DNA of 64,000 nt from Phaeoceros laevis (GCA_049999765.1 JBNGIQ010008577.1:1-64000), one strand, 5' to 3'. Shown: positions 46,021 through 59,000, counted from the stretch's first letter. Notes: generated by a model not told the origin, from the letters alone. Made by a program: numbers and translations.

Positions 46021-48539
46021 TTATGCACGACCTGGAAGCTGCTCGTAGGAAACTGGAGGAGCTAGAGGTGGGCAACGCTCACCAATGGCGGTTGCGGGCA
46101 GAGGAAAGGTGGGCTAGAGACGGTGATCGCCCGACGACGTTCTTCTTTTCCCAGTACAAAGAAAGGAAGTTGCAGAGGGCCATCATGGGGCTTAAGGACT
46201 TAATGGCAACTTAGTGAAGGACCCTACGGCACTCTAGACACTTCTGGACAAGGCTTTTGGTGATCGTTTTGCCTCCTCTTTGGGGGAGCAGTGGCAAGCA
46301 GACTGAGACAAGGTTGAGCCCTCCATCGAGGTCAAGGTTACCTGGGGTAGGCAGAAGGGCTGGAGGCCAAGCTCTCCAGTGATGAAATGGTGGCTGCCTT
46401 AAAGGTGCTGCCCAGGGGAAAATGCCTTGAAACGGACGAGTTCCAGGTAGAGTTCTTTTTGTCCACTTGGGATTTTACAAACCTGCTCTTTGAGGCAGCT
46501 ATGGATGATGCATGGGAGAAGGCTCCCTGGGTCCTCTCTGGAACATGAATCTGATTGCCCTTCTACCCAAAGGAGGGGACCTAACACTTGCAGATTAGTG
46601 GCGGCCCATTTATCTACTCTCCACATTATATAAAGTGGTGGCTAAGAGATTGGCCCTCAGGTTGCACCCCCATGTGAATGGGTGGCTGGAGCTGGAGCTG
46701 GAGCCGGAGCAACGGGGATTCACGCAGAGCAGGTCCATTGTAGACAATTTGATTCTGTTAAGGGAGGCAAAGTAGTAGGCATACCATCACCTCCTGCCAA
46801 TGACATTCCTTATGCTAGACTTTTTGAAGGCCTATGATAGAATCGAATGGCGGTTTATGCAAGCTGCATTGGACCAAATGGGTTTTTGTTATAACTTTTG
46901 CAGGTGGGTCGTGATCCTGTGCGCTGATGCTAACGCTAGGATCATTATAAATGGTACCCTTTCGGAGGTGTTTCCGCCACATTGCTATGTCCGCCAGGGG
47001 TGCCCCCTGGCACCGACGCGCTTTGTTTAATTGGTTGATATCCTCCTAAGGATGATCAAGAAGGATGCCGGGAACAGGGGAATGCATGACCCCATGGGGA
47101 GGAGCTTAAGGTGTCAGCATTCGCTGACGACATGCTGGCTATAGTGCATATGGACCCAAACTCTTTAGGGGAGCTCAAAGAGGATCTGTATCTAACAAGG
47201 TCTCCATGAAATAGGAACCGGGACTGGTTCCTAAAATGGCCACTTTCACCCCCCAAAAAAACCCGTTTTTGAGCTGCTTACGAAAAAAAGCGCTTTTTTG
47301 ATGACTTTTAAGTTCTGGAAAACTTCGCGGTTTGTGGCAAAAAAAAATGAAGTGCCGTTTTGACGTATTTCACGGTTTCAAGCAGGTCGCTTATCGCATT
47401 CCCCAAAAAAAAGTGTCGAAAATACACTTAAACTATCCTGAACATCTAGGATTCGTAACGCGATCCAGGTCTTTACACTCTAAGCCTCAGCAGTGAAGTT
47501 GTCACTAAAGTCCGGAGTACCCCCCACCTTCACATCCGATGCATCTGTCACGGCGGTGTTAGTTGGAGCAGGCGGACAAGGGCCTTCACAAATGTCACCG
47601 CTTCCAACATATGCATCAGCTATCATGCCATCAGCTGCAGTTGCACTTCCGCGTGAGTCCTTCGAACTCCTCCCTCTGCCAGATCCCTATCTCGACTCCC
47701 TCAAGACGCCAGCTGATGCAAGGACTAGAGGTGCCATGGGGATGAACGCGGGAGCTGATGTGCAGAAGGAGATCGACACGACTTAAGGCATGCGCAACAG
47801 AACTCTCCCTGCTCCCTTATTCATGTGCAGTGAGAACTCAAGAGTGCATGCCTCAGATTTTTCCAGGCGCTAGCTGGCATGGCGAGTGGTGATTGCATGG
47901 CACCGCTTCCAGATGAGGGTCTCCAGTGTGCGGGAGTTTTCTATGGGGTGGCAGCTATCGATATGGTCGACCATGCTTGTGGTGGTGTGTGAATCCTAAG
48001 AGCATCGCGGATTTGTTTGCCGCCGCGAGAAACCGTGCTAATGCTGGCTGCTCATAACGTTCTTTGTCCCGGGCATCCGATGAAGTGGTGCGCTACACCC
48101 GGTGAAGTGGTGCGCTAGACCCTGCCACCGCCAGATGTGGGGTCACAGTTATGCAAATCGAGCCAGGTTTTGCCAGCATATTCGCTACAAATGTGCTCGA
48201 TTCTAACGGCGAAATTTGTTTAGCAACGTTTCTAGAGTTTCGCCTTTTTTTTGTTAATTTCTTTTTGTCATCAGTATTAACCTGATTAAGCTTGTTTTAA
48301 GGGTTTTTCCAGAATATACTCGGGGAATCTGTTGGAGTCCAAAGTGGCAAAACTACCTGGTTTTGCCACTGTCACCTGAGGATGCTGGAAATGGCCATCA
48401 AGCTGACAGCTGTGGGGTTTGGAGAAACATTTCGTCCTGTGCTTGGAAACCTTGTCTCTCTCCAGGCTCTGCTGCAATCCATGTTTTGCCAACAAGGCCA
48501 CTCTCTGATCTGCAAGTGCAGATCATGTTTCATGTCAGC

Positions 48540-48750
48540 TACATGGCTGCTGTTACACAATGTGATGTGCAAGCATTCCAAAAAAAACCCGTGCTAGGCT
48601 TCACACAGCTAGTAACGAAATCACATACAGCAGCATGAAAGATTTCTAAGTAGCCTCACCGGCCACCCGAGATGGCTGCTGATAAACAATGTGATGTACA
48701 GGCATTCTCCAAAAAAACCCGCCCCAGGCTTGACACAACCAGTTGCACCT
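48540..48750. repeat. Tandem duplication of about 75 bases within the captured fragment
   Basis: The stretch beginning ATGGCTGCTGTTACACAATG at about 48543 recurs, with substitutions, from about 48672 (ATGGCTGCTGATAAACAATG), including the A-rich tract and AGGCTTSACACA. Confidence 0.8.
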
Positions 48751-49110
48751 TCCTGCTCACCACATTTTGCATGGATGTCCACCAAGCAGGTGCTCACCAC
48801 TACATCATCCAGCAGACCTCTTTGACAATCTTTGAGTGCAGCTCCCTGCCCTTCTGTATGGCACCCGTGGTTGCAAACGCCTTCAGAATGCAAGCAAAAG
48901 TAACACGGTGAGCCAAAATGAGGCCCGCCTCCTCCATTTGTCCATACACAAGAAGCGCCTCTTGGCAGAATCCTTGCTGTGCATACCCAGCGATCAGGGC
49001 ATTCCATGTCACAACATTCTTTGTGTCCATGCTGTTAAAAACCTGGCGCGCATCTTCCAGCTCACAGGCGGTGGCGCCGGGAAGGCAGGCAGGCGGCGGC
49101 GGCACCGGGA
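48600..49110 (-). pseudogene. PLS-type pentatricopeptide repeat (PPR) gene fragment, frameshifted
   Basis: PPR proteins bind organellar RNA. Minus-strand reading from about 49060 gives repeats VFNSMDTKNVVTWNALIAGY, AQQGFCQEALLVYGQM, VTFACILKAFATTGAIQKG and RELHSKIVKE. After a frameshift near 48800 it continues with LLDDVVVSTCLVDIHAKCGE. That is about two PPR motifs. The sequence then degenerates into the tandem-duplicated region. It lies wholly within the transposon, so it was probably captured from a host gene. No start, no E/DYW domain. Confidence 0.82.
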
Positions 49111-49335
49111 AGGCAGGCAGGCGGTGTCACAAGGTAGGCCGGCAGGTAGGCCTTGAGCGGGCAGGCAGGCCGTGAGCGGGCCGCAGGCAGGCAGGCCATG
49201 AGCGGGCTGCAGGCAGGCCGTGAGCGGGCCGCAGGCAGGCAGGCCATGAGCGGGCTGCAGGCAGGCCGTGAGCGGGCCGCGCCATGAGCAGGCAGGCCAC
49301 GAGCGGGCAGTCAGGCCGTGAGCGGGCCGCAATTG
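49065..49335. repeat. GC-rich minisatellite, about 17-34 base units
   Basis: Tandem variants of GCAGGCAGGCCRTGAGCGGG. Two-unit higher-order copies of about 58 bases are almost identical at 49180-49300. The adjoining 49336-49700 is transposon end sequence without genes. Confidence 0.9.
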
Positions 49336-50084
49336 AGAAGGAGGGCAGGCACTCATCCTTGGTGCCCTCGCTGGGTGCCAGCAAAATCGGCCACTTTGAA
49401 GTAGCATGACAGACCACCAGGTCTTGTGATTCACAGGAAACACTTCATCGTGTTCCACGGAAACGAGCACACCTGGACAGCCGGGATCCTAAAAACGCTT
49501 AAAATGCTTCTTTCGCGGAAACAAGTGAACCACCGTTATCCAAAACATAGTTTGAAAATATTGCGATGCATGTCCGACTGTGAAAATATCGTGATCCGAG
49601 AGGCTTTTCGGCCTACTAGTCAAGAGTGCATAAAATATAGGTTTTTAAGCAAAAAAAAACCTCTTTTTTTTGGATGGTTCCTACAAAGAGGAGATATTCC
49701 TCTTTTCATGGAGACCTTGTTATCTATACAGCGCTGTCTCCGGGCTTGAGGTGAATTGAGAGAAAACCAAGGCCTTTCACCACCTTCCAATGAGCCGATG
49801 CCTGAGCCTTTTGAACACGGCCAAGTGGTGTAGCCTCAGGAAATGGGCAGAAATCTAGGGTTCCCTCTCTCCCCATGCACTCAGGATCCCAAAATCGGGA
49901 CATATATGGTGCAAAAAGTCATCAAAAGATGTAGTAAGCTTCAATCGCATTTTATGGATGTGGCTACAAGGGTGGTTGCTATTAGCTTTCTCTTGGAGAT
50001 CTCCTTGTGGTTTTATTTTTCTATCTAGACGCCTAGTTCCAAGGACTACGATACTCTGAGGAAGATTTTTAGAAACTTCGTTTA

Positions 50085-50133
50085 GGCCAAGAACATTGAG
50101 GGCCCTGGCAAGGGCCCCTCAATGTTCTTGGCC
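50085..50133. repeat. Short hairpin within the LINE
   Basis: GGCCAAGAACATTGAGGG (50085-50102) and its exact complement (50116-50133) flank a 13-base loop. Confidence 0.92.
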
Positions 50134-50560
50134 CGGTAAGAGCTAAACCAACTAGCCAGATAGGTAGGCAGGGTCCTTAGATTGAGTCGGGGCCACCGTC
50201 ATTTTGTTGCACGGCCGGTGTAGAGCCAAGGTCGTGCAATAGATTCATTCATTCAAAGGGGCAAGAGTGGCCTAGTGGAAGGTGATCCAGGAGAAGCGGT
50301 TTCGCGGGCTAGGGCTTATTGACCCACAGCTGAAGACTCAGAGCCTTCATACTAAATGGATGCTCCAGCTCATCGGGCCGGGTAACATGCCATGGCAGGG
50401 TTTTTTCTGGCATAAGCTTCAAAAGTGCAGGCCATCCCTTGAGGGCCGGAGCACGAGTGCTTCACGTTTGCTGACAACCCCGGCACTGTGAAAGGTTCTC
50501 CACTTTGGAATTATGTTTGGGAGCGTGGGAAGATGTTTCCAAGCAGCTGGGCTGTAACCC

Positions 50561-53055
50561 TCTCACAGACAGAGAACAGCTTTTTGCACTGCTTTTGGTG
50601 CATTTTGGCAAACCGTGGAGGCAACAGCGCACTTTCTCTCCAGGCCAACTACTGTGAAGCAGTTATGGAGGTACCATTTCCGTGCAATGGAAACGAGGAG
50701 GCGAGCAGAAAGCGACATAACCGTCAAACCAAGGTGAGTTTTAACTCAACCATGGTTAAATGAGAATTGTTGTCCATTGAGAAAAGTCGCAAAGGGTTTG
50801 GCTAAAGCCAAAGCCAAAAAAACGTGTGAGAAAGTCGTCCAACAAGACGTCCGCGATGCATGTTGGTCCTTTAACCCTTTTTCGTCGGGCAGTACAGATA
50901 TTGGACGATTTGGACTTTGAGATTGCATATCTTATGCATTTCGGATCCACACAACAACAACCTTATATAGAAATGTGTCCCGCATTCTCCTCTATCCAAC
51001 CGCACCACATTTGCATAGAATGGAATTATTTATCACGATAAAATAACGCCTCAAGGTCAGGAAAATTTGTAGTATGACCTACTGCAGCTCGCTCCGTCAC
51101 CGGAATCCCGACAAAACCGGCTGTGCAAACCTAACTGCAGGTAAGCCTAGTTACGGACACCGCTTGACATGCCTAGTTCCGGACACTCGCAATCTAGACC
51201 TTTTGCCCTGCCGCTGCCGTGCGCCAAAACCAAGCTGGGCAATCAAATTGTATGTCCGTAGCGAGCCAACCATGTGGCGAAGCAACCACAGGCTGTTGCT
51301 GCCCAACCTAGGCTCGCAGCGCTTTCAATCCTACAGCAGTCTCATCCGCACCAATCCCTCCCTCCCTATTGCGGAGGAAGAATCACCAACCCCAGACCCA
51401 GCCTCAGCAGCCAGATCTCATAAGGAATTCGCCCGCCCGCTCCCTCCAGGCCCCTACTGGGGGCTGGTTGGCCCCGCGTGCGTCTTGTTCTAATTTGGTC
51501 GCCATCTCCTTCGCTAGGCCGTCAAGACGCCACATTCTCGCATGCGCAGCAGACTCTTGCCCAAAATTGTGGCCACCTCGAGCTCGAGCTCACCAGCCAT
51601 GGCCATGGGAGGAAGGAAACTAACCACCTCTAACCCAGCGTAAACCATGACCTGACTGCCGGTTGCGGCAGCCACCGGACCGGCCTCTATCGTAGGTCAC
51701 GCGTAGGTCAAATCGCACGGCCGTGACCTGCAATTGAGGCCTTTTTTGGATTGTTCGACGAAAAAGGGTTAACCCTTAATGTCCCCACAGGACATATATG
51801 TCCAGTTCCGTCCTTGCCCACGATTCTGAAAACAAATACACGTGCAATGTTTTTAAAATAATTTTTTTTACTACAAATCCAAAGAGCTAGTTCAGCTCTA
51901 TCCAATGAGCCTACTTGCCCAAGTGTACAGATGTAATATGCGAGGAACAATCGGGTTAGAAGATTGTACGGGCCCGTTTTCCGTCACATTGGAGAGACTC
52001 TTGGTGGCAGCCCGGGCGATTCGAAGCCCGAGCGATTCGAAGCCTGGGTCATTAAGGGTTAAGGGTTAACCAGCCGGATTCCTTCAAAGGTACATTATTG
52101 TGAAATGAAATGTACCCGAACTTGCAGGGCGGCGAACCGGAAATCATAGTGGGTCCTTCTGCATGTAAGGCGCGGCTCTTTGATCAGAAACGTATGGCTG
52201 ATCACCGGCAACGTATATTGTCGAGTCAAGCTCTCCATCCCCCCTATCGCTGCTGATGGTGCAGACTGCGCCGTAGCTTGGTATCCGCCGAACAGCGGTC
52301 TCCAGGTCCCCTTCATACACCCCTCGAGGGCCGCAGACCACTGACACCTCACTTCCGTCGCGCATGTGGTTTGCAGCGCAATCGTTTCGCTCGGCTGCCC
52401 TCGGTTTGCTGATGGCATTCTACTCAGTGATGGCACCTTTTGCAGCTTGCGGAACCTAGTTTGTCGGTTCTGATGACAGACCTGACTATTGTGGTCGGCA
52501 CATGCGTTGGATCGTGTGAGCTTTGTGTTGCGATCTATTTCCGTTTGTAGCTAGTGACTGGATAGTGATCATCCCTGCGGGCTTTGCTTACGAAAAAATT
52601 ATAAGTCTCTATGGTTTATGTGTTGGATGCAAGAGTTCATCGCTTTGGGTGCTAGTTTTGAGGTGAATCAGTTTTGTAGGTTTTAGCGATCTGGTTGCCT
52701 TGGTTGAAGAATGGCAGATTGTTGGTGAAGCAGATCCGGCCGTGATCTTATTGGCTCGGTGGGATGCAACAGTGCTGGCTCCTCCTTTCCTCCTTATTAG
52801 GGACGAGAGCTGCCTCTTGTTCCCGTGTTTCCCGGAGCACGTTGCCCAGCCCAGCCACTCTATGCTCCAAACCACGGGGGAGTGCATACCACGAAATTCA
52901 TTCTACGAGCGGACTGCCGCTGATGTCGGCGTAGGAGGTCGCACATCAGGTGAGCAACATCATGTGGATATCTGGCCATGTGACGAGTTCTAGGGCCAGC
53001 TGCAATATTGGGATGGCGATAGGGGGACGATGCCCTGTACACGTCTAGTTTCGAC
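50561..53055. other. Intergenic region upstream of the PHD-GNAT gene
   Basis: No supportable gene. A minus-strand frame at 52144-52365 and a plus-strand frame at 52700-52993 are open but resemble nothing I know; the latter may be 5' UTR of the downstream gene. A MITE-like segment lies at about 51766-52070. Confidence 0.4.
51766..52070. mobile_element. MITE-like segment of about 300 bases
   Basis: TTAACCCTTAATG (51769-51781) and its complement (52050-52062) form terminal inverted repeats, with extra GGGTTAAC at both ends. Just inside the right end is a tandem CGATTCGAAGCCYGRG repeat. No target duplication is clear. Confidence 0.55.
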
Positions 53056-56000
53056 ATGGATTCAACCCAAGCAGAGCTTGGAGCTTGCAATTCGGACGAC
53101 AAGTTCGGAGTAGTTTGTAGTGATTTCGATTCTGAAGAGGCTTCCGACAGGAAAACACGGAAGTTCAAGATTGTGATCAAACGGAAAGCGTTGTATTCGG
53201 AAGTTACTTCGGAGGAAATGGTGGTTTCTGATTGCAAGAGGCAGAAAGCCTTCAGCCCAGGCAAACTCGAGGGGCTGGACATGGAGATCAACTCGAAAGA
53301 TTCAGAGGAACATTTCGCCACTTGCTCCTCCATGCAGAGCATATGTTTTAATGGGGCGTCCAGGACCAGTCCACTGAATGGCTCTATGTGGGAGCCGGAG
53401 GCGACCTGTAAAGGCTTGAATTGTGCAAAAAGTGTGGAATCCTTGAACGACTTCGGAAGGAGTGGTGATGTGAATGGCTTGTCAGGAAGTGCAAGTGAGC
53501 AAGGTGTGAACTGGCATTCTGCTGCGGCGGTTGGCTGTCAGCTTCAGCCGTCTGACCCTGCTATGAATGATTTCACAAGGATGGCAGCACTGTACTCACG
53601 TCCTCCAGGATGCTCCCAAATACTTGGTAGTGAAGAGATGTCGCCCAATGTTGAGTCGGATAGTGCTGGACTATGTTGTGACCGCACGGTCGGTGATGTT
53701 TTGAGGTGGAAAGATGAAGTTTCTCCATATACGATCGATGTCGCACTCAAAGCAAGGAGAACACCCCTGGCAGTACCCTCAGTGCCAGAACTGGGTGTAA
53801 GTAATCCTGAATGTCAAGCAGGTGCCTCAACGGCAATACTTCCAGCGAAACGATCCCCTCTTCCGTTACCTTCGGTATGTACAGTGATCACCAGTGGGAC
53901 GTCATTTGTAAGCAGTGTCGTGTGAGTGAGTCATTTTGAAAGTTCTTGTTCTCCTGCGTATTATTAGTGCACTTGAATAAATTGGGGACATAGGGGAGCG
54001 CCAGTGATTGTCAATCTAGAGGCCTTATGGCTTTAGTCTGGCGCCTTCTGAAATTTACTGATTGCAGGCTGCAGATAGAGATCTGGAACTTTGTGACCTT
54101 GATGCGAGTGGAGAGGCCGGAGGTCTCTCCTCGGAGTTACAAGTGGAGGTAATTGATTTGAAAGATCAGTGTTTCTCTAGTGAATTAGTGACTCAGAGAT
54201 TGGAACAACTTTCCTTGCCAGGCCCTGTGTATGCCATACACTTCAAGACTTTACTAACTGCATGTAATATAACGACTATTTGTTCAAGCAAGTGAGCCAG
54301 TCTGTTTTGATATCTGTGACATGTTGGGGGAGAGGGAGTTGCATGACCTGGATAATTTAGGGGCTCCTAGTGGATTTCAATGATCAAATGTGGTCGTCAA
54401 TTAACATGCACTTGTACTGCAGGGCTGGTACACTGCAGCAGCAGGGTGTGCTCCAACTACAGAGGCCAATGGTGCAAGAAGCATAGAACAATCTGGAACA
54501 GTGGAGTGTTCCCCTGTTGGCTATTGTGGAGAAAGACCAGAATCTGGTAGAGTTAACTGTCATTTTCCTATTTTTGATATGGCTAATTTCAGATGAAGCG
54601 TGTGGCATTGACCCTGTTGATTTAATCCCACCAGGTTCAAGAAGTTCTAGCCACCATTCCGAGGATATGATCCAGGAAGATGGAGATGTTTCAAGCACGA
54701 AGTTCTATAATAGGCGAGGTGCTGTGTATCGATGCAGTAAGTGTTCTGGCCTTGTGAAGAGCCCTTCATCTATGCTCTGATGTATCCCTCCTGGCTCTGG
54801 AAATGTCATGTTTAACGCACTAACAGGAAGAAGCCTTGATTGTTCAGACTTGTTGTCACAGTCAATGACAACTCCACCAGTCCTGAAATTGAAGATCAAG
54901 CCACCAACTGATTGTGTGATACTTGAAGCTCCCACCACTGCAAAATCATTACTGGCAACTGGGCTGATTGAAGGACATCATGTTAGCTATCGGGATCGTG
55001 CTGGAGTGGTATGCTATCCTTGATTTTGCAGTTTCCTCACGAACTCTGGATGAAAGTGTAATCACGATCATGTTGTTGTTGCAGGTTATGCTTAGAGGGA
55101 TTGTGCGGAAGAATGGCATTTTATGTGATTGTTCAGTTTGCCAAGGGCGTGAGGTATTGCCCAGTGCTTTTTGTGAATTCGATGAGTTGAGTCAGCGTCA
55201 CTTCAAGTGAACAAAGGCTGTTTCCGTTTAGGCACGTTAATAAGTTAACTGTCATTGTAACAGTGCACTCCAATGTTCACTATTCTGTTCTGAACTTTGC
55301 GATTCAGATTGTCAATGTTTCTGCTTTTGAAAAGCATGCTGGCAGCTCTGCTAGGCACCCAAGCGATTTCATATGCCTTGAGAACGGCAACTCTTTGCAT
55401 GATGTCCTGGAGGCTGGTTGGAAGGCGGGTCACCCTGGGAAGATCAAGGATGCTTTGAAAACAGCTATTGGTCAAATTCAAGGAGGTAGCTCAGACATTT
55501 GTAACATCTGCCAAGGAGATGAGGGCAACCTTGTGCCTTGCATAAGGGAATATTGTCCTCGTAAGTATCATCCAGGTATGTGGATGTCGTCGTACTTATT
55601 TTGCATATCCATGTACATTTTTATTGATGTCCTTTACCGTTGGGTGCACATTTGAAGGATTGACAAATGGGTCAGTCAGCAGAATGGTCACATAGGACTT
55701 ACATCCGGCATATGAGCGTGTAAAGAACTGACACTAGGCTATCGTGGGTCTATGTCATGTTTTTGAAGATGCATAAAGTATGTACTCATGGAGCATCATT
55801 CTCCAAGACATGGACTTGTGTGCAGAGTGCGTTGGTGATTTGCATGGTGCTGTCGGTGAACACCGGACTTGCTTATCCTGCGTATCAGTTGAGAAGTACA
55901 ACAAGGATGCAACCTGTCTGAATAGTTCAAGTCGGTCAAGGTAAGAGAGCAGCATACCTTTCATGCCTAGGGTCCCACGTGAAGATATGGCTGGGACAAT

Positions 56001-59000
56001 GCTCATTCATTCTGCTTCACATTTCAGGAGGGATTATGTACATGTTTGACAGTTCTGTGTGGAGACCTAAATCCAGCTTTGATATGGTGTAGGCCTCCTG
56101 CCTCCCTTCCAGATTCTGTTGTGCACTCAAGAGCTAGGTGTGTTCTAAGCTCTTGAGTTGCAATCTGACAATGAGCAGATAGTTTTTGGAGTGGTGTTTT
56201 TTGGATGGGCATGGAGTCTTGTATCTGCTATGTGGAGCCGACGATATTTGTGGAAAGGTGGACCTAAATAACTTCGAGTGGGCAATGTTGAAGTAAGGCG
56301 TTGGTTCACCTGACTTCATGCAGAGATACAAATGCGACATTGCATAAGGCGCTTTTTCTGCCTGGGGGACTGCCAGACGAGACAGAGGTGGCTTACTACA
56401 TGAAAGGACAGGTCAGACATACTGAATTTTTCATGTAAAACTTATCAAACGGGTGCTGGCTACTGATTTTGGTGCTGTTCAAGTTTTGTCTTATGATAGT
56501 TGTTGAATTTGTGGAGTCCTTCGTCATACTTCCAGAGACTGCTTAAAGGGTTCAAGAGAGGAGTAGGAATCTGCTGCAGCTGTTGCAACCAAGTGGTGAG
56601 AGACTGGTCAGTAGTTGCTTATCTGGGTTTTCGTGATCTTGTTGGCTTGTCCTGATTGCATACTGTCCTTGCAGGTTAGCTGCTCACAATTTGAGCAGCA
56701 TGCTGGGATGGGGTCACGGCGAAACCCGTAAGTCGTGTTTACGTGTTTTCCACCTTATTTCCATTTTGCAGCATTGCTGAGTATGTTGTTGTATCATATG
56801 ATTGTCGATGCTTGTGAGGCACAGGTACAACAGCATATATCTTGTGGATGGGAGGTCTCTTCATGAAGCAGCTGAGCAGCTGTTTGTTAAGGACAAATTG
56901 ATTGAAGTCAGTAATGACTTAATGGATAACTACGACCATTGTGTAGAATGTGGTGATGGTGGAGAGCTTGTCTTGTGCGATGGTTGCCCAGGTGCATATC
57001 ATGCAGGTGAGCGAGAAAAGTAATTTGGACAGTAACATGTCTGCTGCTCAACGATCTTGATATTGTGTCTGAAGCTGGTTAGTCTTTGCTAATTCTGCAA
57101 TTTGTGCAGATTGCCTTCTACTGGACAACATACCAGATGGTGACTGGTATTGCCCTTCCTGTGAGGATAGGAGATCTACAACAGGCATTTTGAGAAAGAA
57201 TTACAGTAGGAGAGAGAGAGGCAGCTGTAGGTTGTCTGCTGTAGGTGGCGGCAAGGATAGGAACCCTGGTCGCTGCAGTCGCCTACTGAAAGCAGCTGAA
57301 AATGTGGGAGGAGGCTGTGTACTTTGCAGGTGACTCAATGGTGCTGTTGAAATCCTAACTCTGAAGTGGTCAGACGACCTTGCTGGATGCTAGCTAGCAG
57401 ACTGACTGGCTCTTGATCCTCCCAGCTTTGATATGTACAGAGTTTCATGTTCTCATTATGGGGGGCATTATTGAAGTGCTAATCAGTTTTGATTTTCTCT
57501 GCAGTGAGGGGGATTTTTCAAAGTCAGGGTTTGGGCCAAGAACGATCATGCTCTGTGACCAGGTACAGACTTTAGTTGTGCTATTTCCTGCTTGATTTTT
57601 TTTGTTGCACCACGGTCTTGTTGTCCTTATACAGCTGCACATAGTAACTGGATATGGTAGTTTGCGTTCTTGTCACAAGTTTGTCTCGAACTGAGGACTG
57701 AAATGACTAGATTGTTAACAGCTTTTGTTTGCACCGTGTTCTTCCAGTGTGAGAGGGAATTTCATGTTGGTTGTCTGAAGAAACATGGTCTAGAAGACTT
57801 GAAGGTGAGTGAAAGATGCGTCTTATTTTTATAGGAGCTGTAATGGATGGGTTGGCCCTTCCAACGGTCAGCAGCATGCGTCTTTGTTGAGGTGGTTCTT
57901 TCGATCTGTGGTTGAAGGAACTGCCAAACGGCGAGTGGTTTTGTTGTAAAGCATGTGGGCAAATACATTCCACGTTGCAGTTGCTGGTAAACAGTGGACC
58001 GAGACCTCTTGTGGATATTGCTGCGGGCAGAGTTATTGCTGCCGAGGAAACGGCAGCTCAATTTTCCTGGCAGCTGCTCCATGGGAGGAATCGGGATCCA
58101 CCTTATGGCAGGACCTTGGACGAAGCAATCTCGATTTTTACAGTAAGTGTGCTTTTTTCCTACTAGGACTTAATGATCCCGAGATGGTGTAACAGCTTTA
58201 GCAGATGTTTCCTTTCTTGCTTGACTTGAGAGCCCAACAGTTCCTAACAGCTCTGGCTAATCATTGGGTTGGCTATCAGGAGTGCTTTGACCCAATTGTA
58301 GACAGCTCCTCGGGACGGGATCTGATTCCTCTTATGGTCCACAGGTACTTGCCTCCTTCCTGGCCAGGGCCTAGCATTTCAATGGTTGCAGGCGCAGATA
58401 TCTAGAAATGGTCCTGCTTGTTCACCTCTTTACTGATGTTGCCTATGTTCTTTCCAGTCGGAGTATTCGTGATCAAGAGTTTGGGGGGATGTTCTGCATG
58501 GTTTTGAAGCACAAGTAGGGCTACACCCTTCTGTCATACAAATTGTTTGTGGGAATGCATAGCATGTTCTTTGTTTTGCAGCAGCGTAACACAACTGGTA
58601 GCGACTTTCATTATCAGCATACTCTTGAGGTTGATCACTGTTCTGCACACCCCTACGCACGCTGAAATCTTGGATTGTGCACGTCCAGTGACACGGTTGT
58701 ATCAGCAGCAATTATTCGGATATTTGGCAGGCAGCTGGCTGAGATGCCACTGATTGCTACGAGTGCAGATTGCTGGGGGCAGGTAGGTAATCATTTAAGC
58801 CTCACAACCGGTACCGTGTAGTTTGTCGCTTTTCCTCATAGGTCTTTGCGTTTCTTGAGCAGGGATTTTGTCAAGCTCTGATGCTTAGTATTGAGCGATT
58901 GCTGGGCATGTTGCGGGTAAAACTGCTTGTGCTACCTGCCGCTGAAGGAGCGGAAGGTATCTGGTTGAACAAGTTCGGCTTCAAGCACATGGCCGCGGAC

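Larger units (their letters stand above)
47190..49725. mobile_element. Terminal-inverted-repeat DNA transposon carrying a PPR gene fragment, inserted in the LINE
   Basis: The ends are exact 18-base inverted repeats: AACAAGGTCTCCATGAAA at 47194-47211 and its complement at 49704-49721. A further TAGGAACC is shared just inside, displaced by an insertion of about 20 bases at the right end. Both ends are flanked by ATCT (47190-47193, 49722-49725). Removing the element with one ATCT restores the LINE reading frame across the junction, which confirms a 4-base target duplication. No transposase is visible, so it is non-autonomous. Sola and Chapaev elements make 4-base duplications; assignment to either is open. 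Cargo: a plus-strand frame at 47493-47786 of unknown origin (PLPDPYLDSLKTPADA), a PPR fragment, and a minisatellite. Confidence 0.88.
44600..50560 (+). mobile_element. L1-like non-LTR retrotransposon (LINE), inverted internally and interrupted
   Basis: Coding pieces in order: ORF1-like, alanine- and arginine-rich (44627-45055); start of an apurinic endonuclease (LELLTWNVRGF from 45201); the rest of the endonuclease and linker on the opposite strand (about 46020-45395: INVYAPHSLSRREATWGRL, VIG, then GLAESKSFLQGMGTLKSR); the linker again on plus (EAARRKLEELE, 46030-46214); and reverse transcriptase with FLMLDFLKAYDRIEWRFM (46800), VRQGCPLAP (46990) and the catalytic SAFADDMLA (about 47115-47141). 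A 2.5-kb transposon then interrupts, and the frame resumes at about 49730 with SGLEVN and EKTKAFHHLP, then LINE C-terminal blocks (GLIDPQLKTQSLHTKWMLQL at about 50310, FFWHKLQKC, LWNYVWERGKMF near 50500). Many stops and frameshifts are present. It is dead. A run of C (44775-44789) lies in ORF1. Confidence 0.85.

Noticed and set aside
52144-52365. Minus-strand frame of 73 codons with fairly ordinary composition
   Set aside because: Too short and without a family match or a splice partner to call a gene.
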